A stretch of 64,000 bases of DNA from the NCBI RefSeq assembly GCF_000025345.1, contig NC_013757.1, positions 3,286,001 to 3,350,000 of the forward strand. The letters run 5' to 3'. Under the pieces are notes generated by a model, which made no database searches, was not told the origin of the DNA, and saw only the letters and a list, made by a program, of their open reading frames with translations. Source of the stretch: Geodermatophilus obscurus DSM 43160. Lineage in GTDB: Bacteria; Actinomycetota; Actinomycetes; Mycobacteriales; Geodermatophilaceae. A program made the translations under genes and the position numbers. Of this stretch, positions 11,121 through 18,127 are shown piece after piece. Position 1 is the first letter of the stretch; each line of letters opens with the position of its first letter.

Positions 11121-11231
11121 CCGTCTCCTCCACAGGTCCTGGGGGACGCTCCGACCGGTCGATCCCCTCCGCGCACCCCGCCGAGGCGGCGCCGCCGGCC
11201 ACGGTCCCTCGACATCTCGTGCGTCGACCGG

Positions 11232-11263
11232 ACTACGTGGTCCGGACCCCGGCGTACGTAGTC
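11232..11263 (+). promoter_or_regulatory. Paired TACGT boxes upstream of cassette B
   Basis: ACTACGTGGTC at 11232-11242 and CGTACGTAGTC at 11253-11263; TACGT cores are 21 bp apart. In this copy the outer parts form an inverted repeat (GACTACG ... CGTAGTC), which supports binding of a dimeric protein. Confidence 0.5.
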
Positions 11264-11314
11264 GGACGGGGATGGGTCCGTGGAATTGCGCCGCAATCCC
11301 CGTAATGCACGGCG

Positions 11315-11343
11315 TTGCCTGGACGTGTCCGGCTCGTCAGGAT
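11315..11343 (+). promoter_or_regulatory. Promoter of cassette B
   Basis: TTGCCT (11315-11320), 17-bp spacer, CAGGAT (11338-11343), within the block GTTGCCTGGACGT...TCGTCAGGATCG conserved in all three cassettes. Predicted 5' UTR of about 170 nt, longer than in A and C. Confidence 0.5.
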
Positions 11344-11522
11344 CGGTCGGGCCAACACCGGAATGGTGTCGATCTCCACGGGGTGATCCGCTCTCGGGCG
11401 GATGGGAACGAATCCGGCTTGTTGTGGCTCCCTCTCGGACCGCACTCACGGCGGCCTCGGTTTCCGGACGCCATCACCTCGTGTCCTCGGCACCATCTCG
11501 TCAAGGACATCTAGGAGGAACC

Positions 11523-11765
11523 ATGTTCGAAGACCAGACCATCGACCTGCTGCCCGCACGGACCACCCTGCAGGCCGGAGCGGGCGGTAACGGCGGATGG
11601 GGTGGCGACGGCGGAGACGCCCTTGCCGCCTCGACCGCGGTCGTCATCATCTACGGAGACGTGATCGACAGCGAGATCACGGTGATCTCCGGTGACGCGA
11701 CGGCGACCGGCGGCAACGGTGGCGACGGTGGCGACGGCGGCTGGGGTGGCGACGACAACGACTGA
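11523..11765 (+). CDS. Glycine-rich small peptide B (putative precursor)
   Basis: 80 residues from ATG 11523 with AGGAGGAACC. Same N-terminal block with one change (MFEDQTIDLLPARTTLQAG), then GGNGGWGGDGGDA, a hydrophobic strand (LAASTAVVIIYGDVIDSEI) and a tail GGNGGDGGDGGWGGDDND. It differs from A and C mainly by Asn and Trp in the GGX blocks and by a more diverged upstream region. The leader is kept while the body varies, the pattern expected of precursor families or of interacting structural paralogues. The M50 protease gene starts 142 bp further on in the same direction. Confidence 0.85.
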   Translation: MFEDQTIDLLPARTTLQAGAGGNGGWGGDGGDALAASTAVVIIYGDVIDSEITVISGDATATGGNGGDGGDGGWGGDDND

Positions 11766-11826
11766 TCGTTGAGCGTTGTCAGCGGCACCGCGTCGATGAC
11801 GCCGGCCTGCCGCTGAACCGGTGAGG

Positions 11827-11859
11827 AGGAGGGGCGACCGGGCACCGGTCGCCCCTCCT
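11827..11859 (+). terminator. Terminator hairpin of cassette B
   Basis: 14-bp perfect stem (11827-11840 with 11846-11859), loop GGCAC, same sequence as the cassette A hairpin. The M50 gene begins 48 bp later with no obvious promoter between, so partial read-through may set a low protease-to-peptide ratio. Confidence 0.8.
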
Positions 11860-11906
11860 TCCGTCCGCCCCGGGTCCTCGGTCCGGGCAGAGTTGAGGTG
11901 AGCTGG

Positions 11907-14192
11907 ATGACGACCCTGACCGACGACGGGCAGAGCCCGCCCGCGGCCGTCGTGGAAGACCCCGTGCGCCGGCTCGCCGAGGGCACGGAGCTGCTGGGGG
12001 AGTACCAGGACTCCGGGTACCGGACCCCCAAGTTCCTCGTGCGACGGGCCGACGGCCAGGTCATGCAGCTGCCACTGCTCCTGTACCGGGTGGCCTGCCT
12101 CCTGGACGGTCGCGACGCCGAGCGCATGGCCACGGACCTGAGCGCCGAACTCGGCCAGGACCTCACCGCCGACCAGGTGACGTACCTGGTCGAGGAGCGG
12201 CTCCGGCCGGCCGGCCTCCTCGCCCCCGACCACACCGACGCCCACGACCCCGGCACGGTGACGGCCCCGACCCGGTCCGATCCCCTGCTGGCCCTCCGTT
12301 ACCGGAAGGCCGTGGTCCCGGCGAGGGTCACGTGGCGCATCGCCGGCGTCTTCCGGCTGCTCTTCAGGCGTCCCGCATGGGTGGCGGCGCTGGCCACCTT
12401 CCTGGCTCTGGACGCGCTCGTCCTCCTGCAGGGCGACTTCGTAGGCCGCGTCACGGCGGGCGCGACGACGCTGGTCCACCGACCCGGGCTGACCCTCGTC
12501 CTCCTCACGCTCCTGGTCCTCTCGATGGCCTTCCACGAGATCGGCCACGTCACGGCGTGCCGCTACGGCGGGGCTCGTCCTGGCGACATGGGGGTCGGCC
12601 TGTACCTCGTCTGGCCGGCCCTCTACAGCACGGTGACCGACACTTACCGCCTGGGCCGGGTCGGACGGCTGCGCACGGACCTCGCGGGCGTCTACTTCAA
12701 CGCCATCTTCATGGCCGTCCTGACCGGCCTGTACCTCCGCACGGACGCGACCTGGCTGCTCCCGGGGATCCTGCTCATGCACGTCCAGGCCGCCCAGCAG
12801 TTCCTGCCCAGCATCCGGTTCGACGGCTACTACATGCTCGCCGACCTGGCCGGGGTGCCCGAACTGTTCAACTACGTGGGCCCGGTGCTGAGGAGCCTGG
12901 TCCCGGGCCGACCCGCACATCCACGGGTCCAGGAACTGCGGCCCCGCTCACGGCGGCTGATCGTGCTCTGGGTCACGGTGACCGTCCCCATGCTGCTGTT
13001 CTACCTGGTCACGTTCCTGCTCGTGGTGCCGAGAGTCCTGCCGGTGGTGTGGGACGTGCTGCTCGACTACCAGAGCCGGATGGAGGCGGCGATGCGGGCC
13101 GGCGACGTCACGACCGTCGCCCTGAGCGTGTTCCAGCTCCTCCTCATCCTCCTGCCATGGGTGGGCGGCGCCCTGGTGGTCGCCATGCTCGCGGGGATCC
13201 TGCGTCGCCTCGGCGATGCGCGGGGATGGGCGTGGGCCGCCCCCGGTCGCTGGATCACCGTCCGGCGGTACGCAGCCGTCGCAGGGGTCGCCGGGGTCGC
13301 CGGTGCGCTCGTTTGGCGAGTGGCGCAGGTGGCCGGGTCGGCCCCGACGTCGACCCCCAGCACCGGGGCGGTCGGACGGCAGGCCGACGTGCTGACCGGC
13401 AGCTCGGCGCTCGCGGTGCTGCCCTCCGTTGTGCTGGTCGCCTGCTTCCTGGCGTCGGCCGCGCTGCTCCGGTGGCGAATGTCGGCGGTCGTCGTGCCGC
13501 TGGCCGTGGTCGCGGCGATGGGGCCCGCCGTCTCCGTCCTGGCCACTCCGTCCCCTGCCGTGGTCGGTGCGGCGTGGACGGCACTGGGGGCGACGATCCT
13601 GGTGACGACCACCCGGCTCGGTGCCAGCGCGGGTCGACGAGGACCACGGTCGGTGCCGTGGCAACGTGTCCTGATCGGAGCGGGGGTGGTGGCGATCGCC
13701 GCCGGTGTGGCGACGACGCCGCTGCTGGCGCTGCCGCTCGCCATGGGTGCGGCGCTGTTGGCCATCAGGACGGGGTGGCGCAGCGATGTGCTGATGCGTG
13801 GGTGGGTCCTGTCGACGGCCGGCGTGGTCGGGGTGACCGCGCTGGCCGCACTGGCCACCCCTGCAGTGCTCCGGACGATCCCGAGTGCACTGTCCCCCGT
13901 GGGACATCAGGTCCTCCTGCTGGTGGCGGGGCTGACCGTGGTCGGCGCCTCCATGGTGCGCGAGCTCCGGTGGCTGGCCCCCGCCCCTGCTCTTCTCATC
14001 GTGACCGCCGTCGTTCCCGCGCTCGGCGCCGCCGCTGCCCTCCCCCTCGTGCTGTGCTCGACCGTCGTGCTCGGTGCGCTGCTCGTCCAGGCGCTGACGC
14101 GTCACCCGGTGGAGGACCGGCCGCATCCGCTGCTCAGGGCGGCGCTCATCGTCCCGACCCTCGTCGTCGTGGTCGTCGGAGCCCTCCTCTGA
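11907..14192 (+). CDS. Multi-pass membrane M50-type zinc metalloprotease with PqqD-like N-terminus
   Basis: 761 residues. ATG 11907 is chosen over GTG 11898 because GAGGTG sits six bases before it. Residues ~25-110 (LPLLLYRVACLLDGRDAERM, then LTADQVTYLVEERL) look like a small winged-helix PqqD-type domain, the fold that often binds peptide leaders. Membrane helices follow, then HEIGH at 210-214 (FHEIGHVTACRYGG) and the third-ligand motif RFDGYYML with Asp306, the site-2-protease/YydH pattern. The long C-terminal half adds many alanine/valine-rich helices of unknown role. Family members process small peptides within membranes. Its place directly after two glycine-rich peptide genes makes it the prime candidate for their maturation. 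Confidence 0.88.
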   Translation: MTTLTDDGQSPPAAVVEDPVRRLAEGTELLGEYQDSGYRTPKFLVRRADGQVMQLPLLLYRVACLLDGRDAERMATDLSAELGQDLTADQVTYLVEERLRPAGLLAPDHTDAHDPGTVTAPTRSDPLLALRYRKAVVPARVTWRIAGVFRLLFRRPAWVAALATFLALDALVLLQGDFVGRVTAGATTLVHRPGLTLVLLTLLVLSMAFHEIGHVTACRYGGARPGDMGVGLYLVWPALYSTVTDTYRLGRVGRLRTDLAGVYFNAIFMAVLTGLYLRTDATWLLPGILLMHVQAAQQFLPSIRFDGYYMLADLAGVPELFNYVGPVLRSLVPGRPAHPRVQELRPRSRRLIVLWVTVTVPMLLFYLVTFLLVVPRVLPVVWDVLLDYQSRMEAAMRAGDVTTVALSVFQLLLILLPWVGGALVVAMLAGILRRLGDARGWAWAAPGRWITVRRYAAVAGVAGVAGALVWRVAQVAGSAPTSTPSTGAVGRQADVLTGSSALAVLPSVVLVACFLASAALLRWRMSAVVVPLAVVAAMGPAVSVLATPSPAVVGAAWTALGATILVTTTRLGASAGRRGPRSVPWQRVLIGAGVVAIAAGVATTPLLALPLAMGAALLAIRTGWRSDVLMRGWVLSTAGVVGVTALAALATPAVLRTIPSALSPVGHQVLLLVAGLTVVGASMVRELRWLAPAPALLIVTAVVPALGAAAALPLVLCSTVVLGALLVQALTRHPVEDRPHPLLRAALIVPTLVVVVVGALL

Positions 14193-14498
14193 TCCCTCCG
14201 ACGCGACAGGCGGCCGTGCCGAGCGCACGTCCCTCCTCCACGCCTGCCGTCAACGGCGTCGCCACGGGCGTCCGACGAGAGGCGGCTGCGCACCGGTCAC
14301 GAACGTGGAACCCACGTACCCGGTCTGATCCGACTGCCTGCGCTGTGGAGTCTCACGGACTTTTTCCGGGTCGCGCCGGAATGGCCCGAAATGGCACGCA
14401 CGGCGAGTGACGATCAGCGCGATGAGGCGCACACTATTGCCGAGCGGATGTCGTTCTGTTGACACCGTCGACGTTCCGGTCAAATCTTGGAGGTAGCC
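14193..14498. other. Intergenic region before the frameshifted cysteine protein
   Basis: 306 bp with no supported reading frame. There is no hairpin of the cassette type after the protease gene. TTGACA at 14459-14464 fits a -35 box for the downstream gene, but 19 bp later I see only a weak CAAATC as a -10 match. TTGGAGG at 14488-14494 is the ribosome site of the next gene. Confidence 0.4.
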
Positions 14499-14940
14499 AT
14501 GCATTTCCTGATCTCCGGTGATGCCCTCGTGCGGATGACCCGGGCCACCAAGCTCTGTGCGGACGCCCTCGTCCCGGCGCTGGTGCTCATGGCGTGCTCG
14601 GCCTCTGCCGATCCGAGCAGTTCTGCGAGCGCGGGCGTCTCGGCCAGCGCCGCGAGCGCGGCCCGGCTCCCCCGGTACCGATGCGGATGCCGGTGCCCTG
14701 AGCATCGCCTCCTGCTCGGAGAGTTCGTGTTCGGTGACGCTCGCGGGCACCGGGTCACGTGTCCAGGTCCTCGGTACGACGATCACGTTCGAGGACGTAC
14801 GCGACGGCCGGGCAACCCTTCGCGTCGACGACCAGCCCATCACCTGCACCGAGGGGCAGAGCGCATCAGCTGGTCCTTTAACGCTGACGTGCACGGACGT
14901 CACGAGCGACGCCGTCACCGTGACCGTCTCGCTCGGCTGA
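14499..14940 (+). pseudogene. Cysteine-containing small secreted protein, frameshifted
   Basis: ATG 14499 has TTGGAGG at ideal distance. The first frame gives a lipoprotein-like signal (VPALVLMAC, Cys33) and an Ser/Ala linker, then becomes Arg/His-rich. The second frame, shifted by one base, encodes ALSIASCSESSCSVTLAGTG and continues to a stop at 14938-14940. That second part is clearly related to the gene at 16753-17109. Removing one base in the C-rich run around 14660-14676 would join signal and domain into one ~146-residue protein. Either a real inactivating frameshift, a sequencing error in a C run, or rarely a programmed shift. Function unknown; four conserved cysteines suggest two disulfides outside the cell. 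Confidence 0.6.
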
Positions 14941-15259
14941 TGCGACGGCCCCGGTAGGAGGTGAGTCGGTCGACGGCGAAAGGAATCCGGCTCGGCGCCG
15001 GTCTCGGAGCGAGGGCGAAGGCCGTTGACACCCAGCGATGGCTGCACGCGGCCACGAGCGACGCCGAGGTGGGGACGGCGGTCCCGACGGACCGGACTCG
15101 CAGGCCGTGGCAGACCGACCGGCTCCCTCGTCTCCACCGACCCGGGCTCGGGCAGGGGACTGCGCCCGGCTCCGGCCTCATGGAGAAATCTTCCACGCAG
15201 CTGCAGCTCCCCCCGTGCGGATCCGCAGGGGCCGTCGAACTGCGTGGCCGTGTTAGCAA
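14941..15259. other. Intergenic region before cassette C
   Basis: 319 bp. A GTG-started frame from 14961 can be read but its TAGGAGG lies directly on the start codon and its composition is not convincing. I support no gene here. Confidence 0.4.
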
Positions 15260-15287
15260 CTACGTGGTCCACCCGAGTGGGTTACGT
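15260..15287 (+). promoter_or_regulatory. Paired TACGT boxes upstream of cassette C
   Basis: ACTACGTGGTC at 15260-15270 and TTACGTG at 15282-15288; cores 22 bp apart. Relative to cassette A the distance from the second box to the -35 is 21 bp shorter (37 against 58-59), a difference of two helical turns. Confidence 0.5.
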
Positions 15288-15320
15288 GTGCACGCACCGT
15301 CATCTCGGTAGCGCTCACCG

Positions 15321-15349
15321 TTGCCTGGACGTCGACCTCTCGTCAGGAT
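15321..15349 (+). promoter_or_regulatory. Promoter of cassette C
   Basis: TTGCCT (15321-15326), 17-bp spacer, CAGGAT (15344-15349). The sequence from here to the start codon is almost identical to cassette A, indicating recent duplication or gene conversion. Confidence 0.5.
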
Positions 15350-15482
15350 CGAATACGCCGACATCGACACGGTGATCGGCGGCCAGTCGGGCCGGAAATG
15401 GACACGGCCTGCCCGCAGGCTGCCTCTACGAGAGGTTTCCGGCCCTGCTGGCACCATTTCGTCGAGCATTCCAGGAGGAACC

Positions 15483-15719
15483 ATGTTCGAGGACCAGACC
15501 GTCGACCTGCTGCCCGCACGGACCACCCTGCAGGCCGGAGCCGGCGGTGCCGGCGGTGCCGGCGGCCGGGGCGGAGACGCCGTCGCCGCCTCCGTCGCAG
15601 CCATCTTCGTGCAGGGCAACGTGTCCGACAGCACGCTGACCGTCGAGTCCGGTCCTGCCGAGGCGACCGGTGGCGACGGCGGTGCCGGTGGCGCCGGCGG
15701 CGCTGGCGGCGACGACTGA
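15483..15719 (+). CDS. Glycine-rich small peptide C (putative precursor)
   Basis: 78 residues from ATG 15483 behind AGGAGGAACC. The N-terminal block is identical to A through residue 33 (MFEDQTVDLLPARTTLQAG then AGGAGGAGGRGGDA). The hydrophobic strand (VAASVAAIFVQGNVSDSTL) and the tail GGDGGAGGAGGAGGDD differ. All copies keep Gln17 after the ARTTL motif. Upstream and downstream regions match cassette A. The glutaminyl cyclase gene follows 190 bp downstream. Confidence 0.85.
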   Translation: MFEDQTVDLLPARTTLQAGAGGAGGAGGRGGDAVAASVAAIFVQGNVSDSTLTVESGPAEATGGDGGAGGAGGAGGDD

Positions 15720-15790
15720 TCGCTGACCCTTGCCGGCGGCACCGGACCGATGACACCGCGTCGATGACGGCCTGCCGCTGAACCGGTGAC

Positions 15791-15825
15791 GAGGAGGGGC
15801 GACCGGACACCGGTCGCCCCTCCTC
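15791..15825 (+). terminator. Terminator hairpin of cassette C
   Basis: 15-bp perfect stem (15791-15805 with 15811-15825), loop GACAC; same stem sequence as cassette A. The next start codon is 84 bp downstream. Confidence 0.85.
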
Positions 15826-15909
15826 CCACGACCTCCACCGGTCGCTGGCCACTCGGCACTGCCGGACCCGAGTGGCTCCTCCCCCCACCTGGAGAATCGA
15901 GATCGTTCC

Positions 15910-16749
15910 GTGAACCGCATGACCCACCACCGGACCCTCGGCGTCGTCCTCACCACCGCCGTGTTGTGCGGCTGCTCGTCGGGGGACGGCGCGGAGGCCG
16001 CGGCCGAGGGTCAGCCGGCGGTCCGGGAAGCAATCACGGGTGGCTCGGCGCAGTCCTTCCCGGTGCTGCGCCCCGAGGTCCTGGCGGAGGTGCCGCACGA
16101 CCCGTCAGCCTTCACCCAGGGACTGGAGCTGCACGAGGGCACTCTCTACGAGGGCACCGGCCTCGAGGGGAAGTCCCAGCTGCGCGTGCTGGACCCGGCC
16201 ACGGGTGAGGTCCTGCGCGCCCAGTCGCTGCCCGGACAGCTGTTCGGGGAGGGCATCGCCGTCGCGGGGGACCGCATCTGGCAGCTCACCTGGCAGGACG
16301 GCGTGGTGCTCGAGTGGGACCGCGCCACTCTCACGCTGCGCCAGCAGCTGCCGCTCGACGGGGAGGGATGGGGGTTGTGCCACGACGGCACCCGCCTGGT
16401 GCGCAGCGACGGGACCGACCGGCTGCGCTTCCACGACCCGGTCACCTTCGCCGAGACCGGCTCGGTCACGGTGACGATCGACGGCGAGCCGGTGACCCAG
16501 CTCAACGAACTCGAGTGCGTCGACGGGCAGGTCTGGGCGAACGTGTGGCCCTCCGACGTCCTCGTCCGCATCGACCCGGCCAGGGGACGCGTCACCGCTG
16601 CCGTGGACGCTGCCGGGCTGCTCGACCCGGAGCAGCGCGCGAACGCCGACGCCGTGCTCAACGGGATCGCGGCGTTGGGCGACGACGAGTACCTGCTCTC
16701 CGGCAAGCTGTGGCCGGTCTCGTTCCGCGTCCGCTTTGTGGAGGAGTAG
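15910..16749 (+). CDS. Glutaminyl-peptide cyclotransferase, lipoprotein
   Basis: 279 residues of the beta-propeller (plant/bacterial) glutaminyl cyclase family, which converts N-terminal glutamine of peptides to pyroglutamate. Hallmarks are PHDPSAFTQGLELHEGTLYE and TGLEGKSQLRVLD near residues 64-100. LNELECVDGQVWANVWPSD (~198) and LNGIAALGDDEYLLSGKLWP (~253) complete it. The N-terminus MTHHRTLGVVLTTAVLCGC is a lipoprotein signal, so the enzyme acts outside the membrane. GTG 15910 or ATG 15919 could be the start. It sits in the glycine-rich peptide island; all three peptides have a conserved Gln17 as a possible substrate after cleavage (inference). Confidence 0.92.
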   Translation: MNRMTHHRTLGVVLTTAVLCGCSSGDGAEAAAEGQPAVREAITGGSAQSFPVLRPEVLAEVPHDPSAFTQGLELHEGTLYEGTGLEGKSQLRVLDPATGEVLRAQSLPGQLFGEGIAVAGDRIWQLTWQDGVVLEWDRATLTLRQQLPLDGEGWGLCHDGTRLVRSDGTDRLRFHDPVTFAETGSVTVTIDGEPVTQLNELECVDGQVWANVWPSDVLVRIDPARGRVTAAVDAAGLLDPEQRANADAVLNGIAALGDDEYLLSGKLWPVSFRVRFVEE

Positions 16750-16752
16750 TCG

Positions 16753-17109
16753 GTGACCGGTCGGCGTCGTCCCCGACCTGCCGGCGCGAGCGCCGGTAGG
16801 TCGGGTGTCTCGTCCGGGGCAGTCAGCGTGTCCGCGGCGGGCGCGTCCGGCTCCGGGTCCAGATCCGTGAGCCTCGTGTCCTGTTTCGGGAACTCCTGCT
16901 TGGTGACGCTCGGCGGCAGCGGTTCACGAGCGCACGTCCTCGGGACGGACTTCGGCCTCGCGGCGATCGACGGGGACCGGGCGACCCTCCACGTCGATGG
17001 CCGGGAGGTCACCTGTGACCTGGGGCGGAGCGTCTCCGTCGGCGCGTTGCGCCTCACCTGCACGGCCGCCACGGACGGCACGGTGACCTTCACCGTCGTC
17101 CGGGACTGA
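16753..17109 (+). CDS. Small four-cysteine protein, paralogue of the gene at 14499
   Basis: 118 residues. The C-terminal 80 match the frameshifted gene upstream: SLVSCFGNSCLVTLGGSGS, HVLGTDFG, RATLHVDGREVTC and LRLTCTAATDGTVTFTV. The paired cysteines (C-x4-C, then TC and LTC) are conserved in both, and the pattern of short strands suggests a beta-sandwich. The N-terminal Gly/Ser/Ala part has no signal peptide from GTG 16753, so export is uncertain. It starts three bases after the cyclotransferase stop with GAGGAG as ribosome site, so the two form an operon. I do not recognise the family. Confidence 0.7.
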   Translation: MTGRRRPRPAGASAGRSGVSSGAVSVSAAGASGSGSRSVSLVSCFGNSCLVTLGGSGSRAHVLGTDFGLAAIDGDRATLHVDGREVTCDLGRSVSVGALRLTCTAATDGTVTFTVVRD

Positions 17110-17136
17110 CCCCTTCGCGTCTGCGGTGTCCGACGG

Positions 17137-17544
17137 TCAGCTGGTGGGGACCTCGGCGTCGAGCACGCCGCCCAGCACGCCGTTGACGTAGGCCGGCGAG
17201 TCGTCGGTCGACAGCGACCGGGCCAGCTCGACGGCCTCGTCGATCACGACGGCGTCGGGGACGTCGTCGACCCACAGCAGCTCGAAGACCGCCATCCGCA
17301 GGATCGCGCGGTCGACGTCGGGCAGCCGGTGGATCGACCAGCCGCGCGCGTGCCGGTCGATCAGCTCGTCGACGCGGGCGGCGTGCTCGGCCACCCCCTC
17401 GACCAGCCGGACGGCGTGGTCGGGGATCGGCGGGGAGGCGAGGGCCACCCGCTCGCGGAGCAGCTCCAGCGGGTCGCTGCCGCGGAGGTCGGCCTCGTAG
17501 AGGACGTCGACGGCGCGCTTGCGCGCCTTGCTGCGGGCAGCCAT
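17137..17544 (-). CDS. nusB: Transcription antitermination factor NusB
   Basis: RNA-binding all-helical factor that acts with NusE/S10 at boxA in rRNA transcription. 135 residues. ARSKARKRAVDVLYEADLRG at the N-terminus and VDRAILRMAVFELLWVDDVP in the middle are typical. It lies 22 bases downstream of efp, the usual actinobacterial pair. Its stop faces the island gene at 17109 in convergent orientation. Confidence 0.96.
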   Translation of the reverse strand: MAARSKARKRAVDVLYEADLRGSDPLELLRERVALASPPIPDHAVRLVEGVAEHAARVDELIDRHARGWSIHRLPDVDRAILRMAVFELLWVDDVPDAVVIDEAVELARSLSTDDSPAYVNGVLGGVLDAEVPTS

Positions 17545-17566
17545 GCCGACCTTCCCGCCCCCGCCG

Positions 17567-18127
17567 TCAGTTGGCGCGGCCGAGGTACCGGCCGTCGCGG
17601 GTGTCGACCTTGAGCTTGTCGCCGGTGTTGACGAACAGCGGCACCTGGATCTGCGCGCCGGTCTCCAGCGTGGCGGGCTTGGTGCCGCCGGTGGAGCGGT
17701 CGCCCTGCAGTCCCGGGTCGGTGTGCTGCACCACCAGCTCCAGGGTCACCGGGAGCTCGACGTAGAGCGGGGTGCCCTCGTGGACGGCGACGACGACCTC
17801 GGTGTTCTCCAGCAGGTAGTCCGCGCCGCCGCCGACGGTCTCGGCCGGGACGTGGATCTGGTCGTAGGTCTCGCCGTCCATGAAGACGAAGTCGGTGCCG
17901 TCCTTGTACAGGTACGTCATGTTCCGCTTGTCGACGGTGGCGGTGTCCACCTTGGTGCCGGCGTTGAAGGTCCGGTCGACGACCTTGCCCGAGAGCACGT
18001 TCTTGAGCGTGGTGCGGACGAACGCGCCGCCCTTGCCCGGCTTGACGTGCTGGAACTCGGTGACGGCCCAGAGCTGGCCGTCGAGGTTGAGGACCATGCC
18101 GTTCTTGAGGTCGTTGGTAGTAGCCAT
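17567..18127 (-). CDS. efp: Translation elongation factor P
   Basis: Relieves ribosomes stalled on polyproline. 186 residues, three beta-barrel domains. The tip loop is [17 protein letters not shown] with lysine at the position that is modified in some bacteria; no modifying-enzyme genes are in this window. ATG 18127 directly follows the pepQ stop (TAGATG). Confidence 0.97.
   Translation of the reverse strand: MATTNDLKNGMVLNLDGQLWAVTEFQHVKPGKGGAFVRTTLKNVLSGKVVDRTFNAGTKVDTATVDKRNMTYLYKDGTDFVFMDGETYDQIHVPAETVGGGADYLLENTEVVVAVHEGTPLYVELPVTLELVVQHTDPGLQGDRSTGGTKPATLETGAQIQVPLFVNTGDKLKVDTRDGRYLGRAN

Noticed and set aside
10336-11202. Minus-strand frame of 288 codons opposite peptide cassette A
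   Set aside because: It consists of Pro/Ser repeats that are the antisense of the GGX-coding DNA; no ribosome site and the cassette structure is on the plus strand.
14557-14940. Separate gene starting at 14557
   Set aside because: The first ~35 residues are Arg/Pro-rich without a ribosome site; the credible N-terminus is in the other frame from ATG 14499, so a frameshifted gene explains it better.
14961-15311. Small plus-strand ORF before cassette C
   Set aside because: Its AGGAGG abuts the GTG with no spacing, the composition is not coding-like, and it runs through the cassette C operator boxes.
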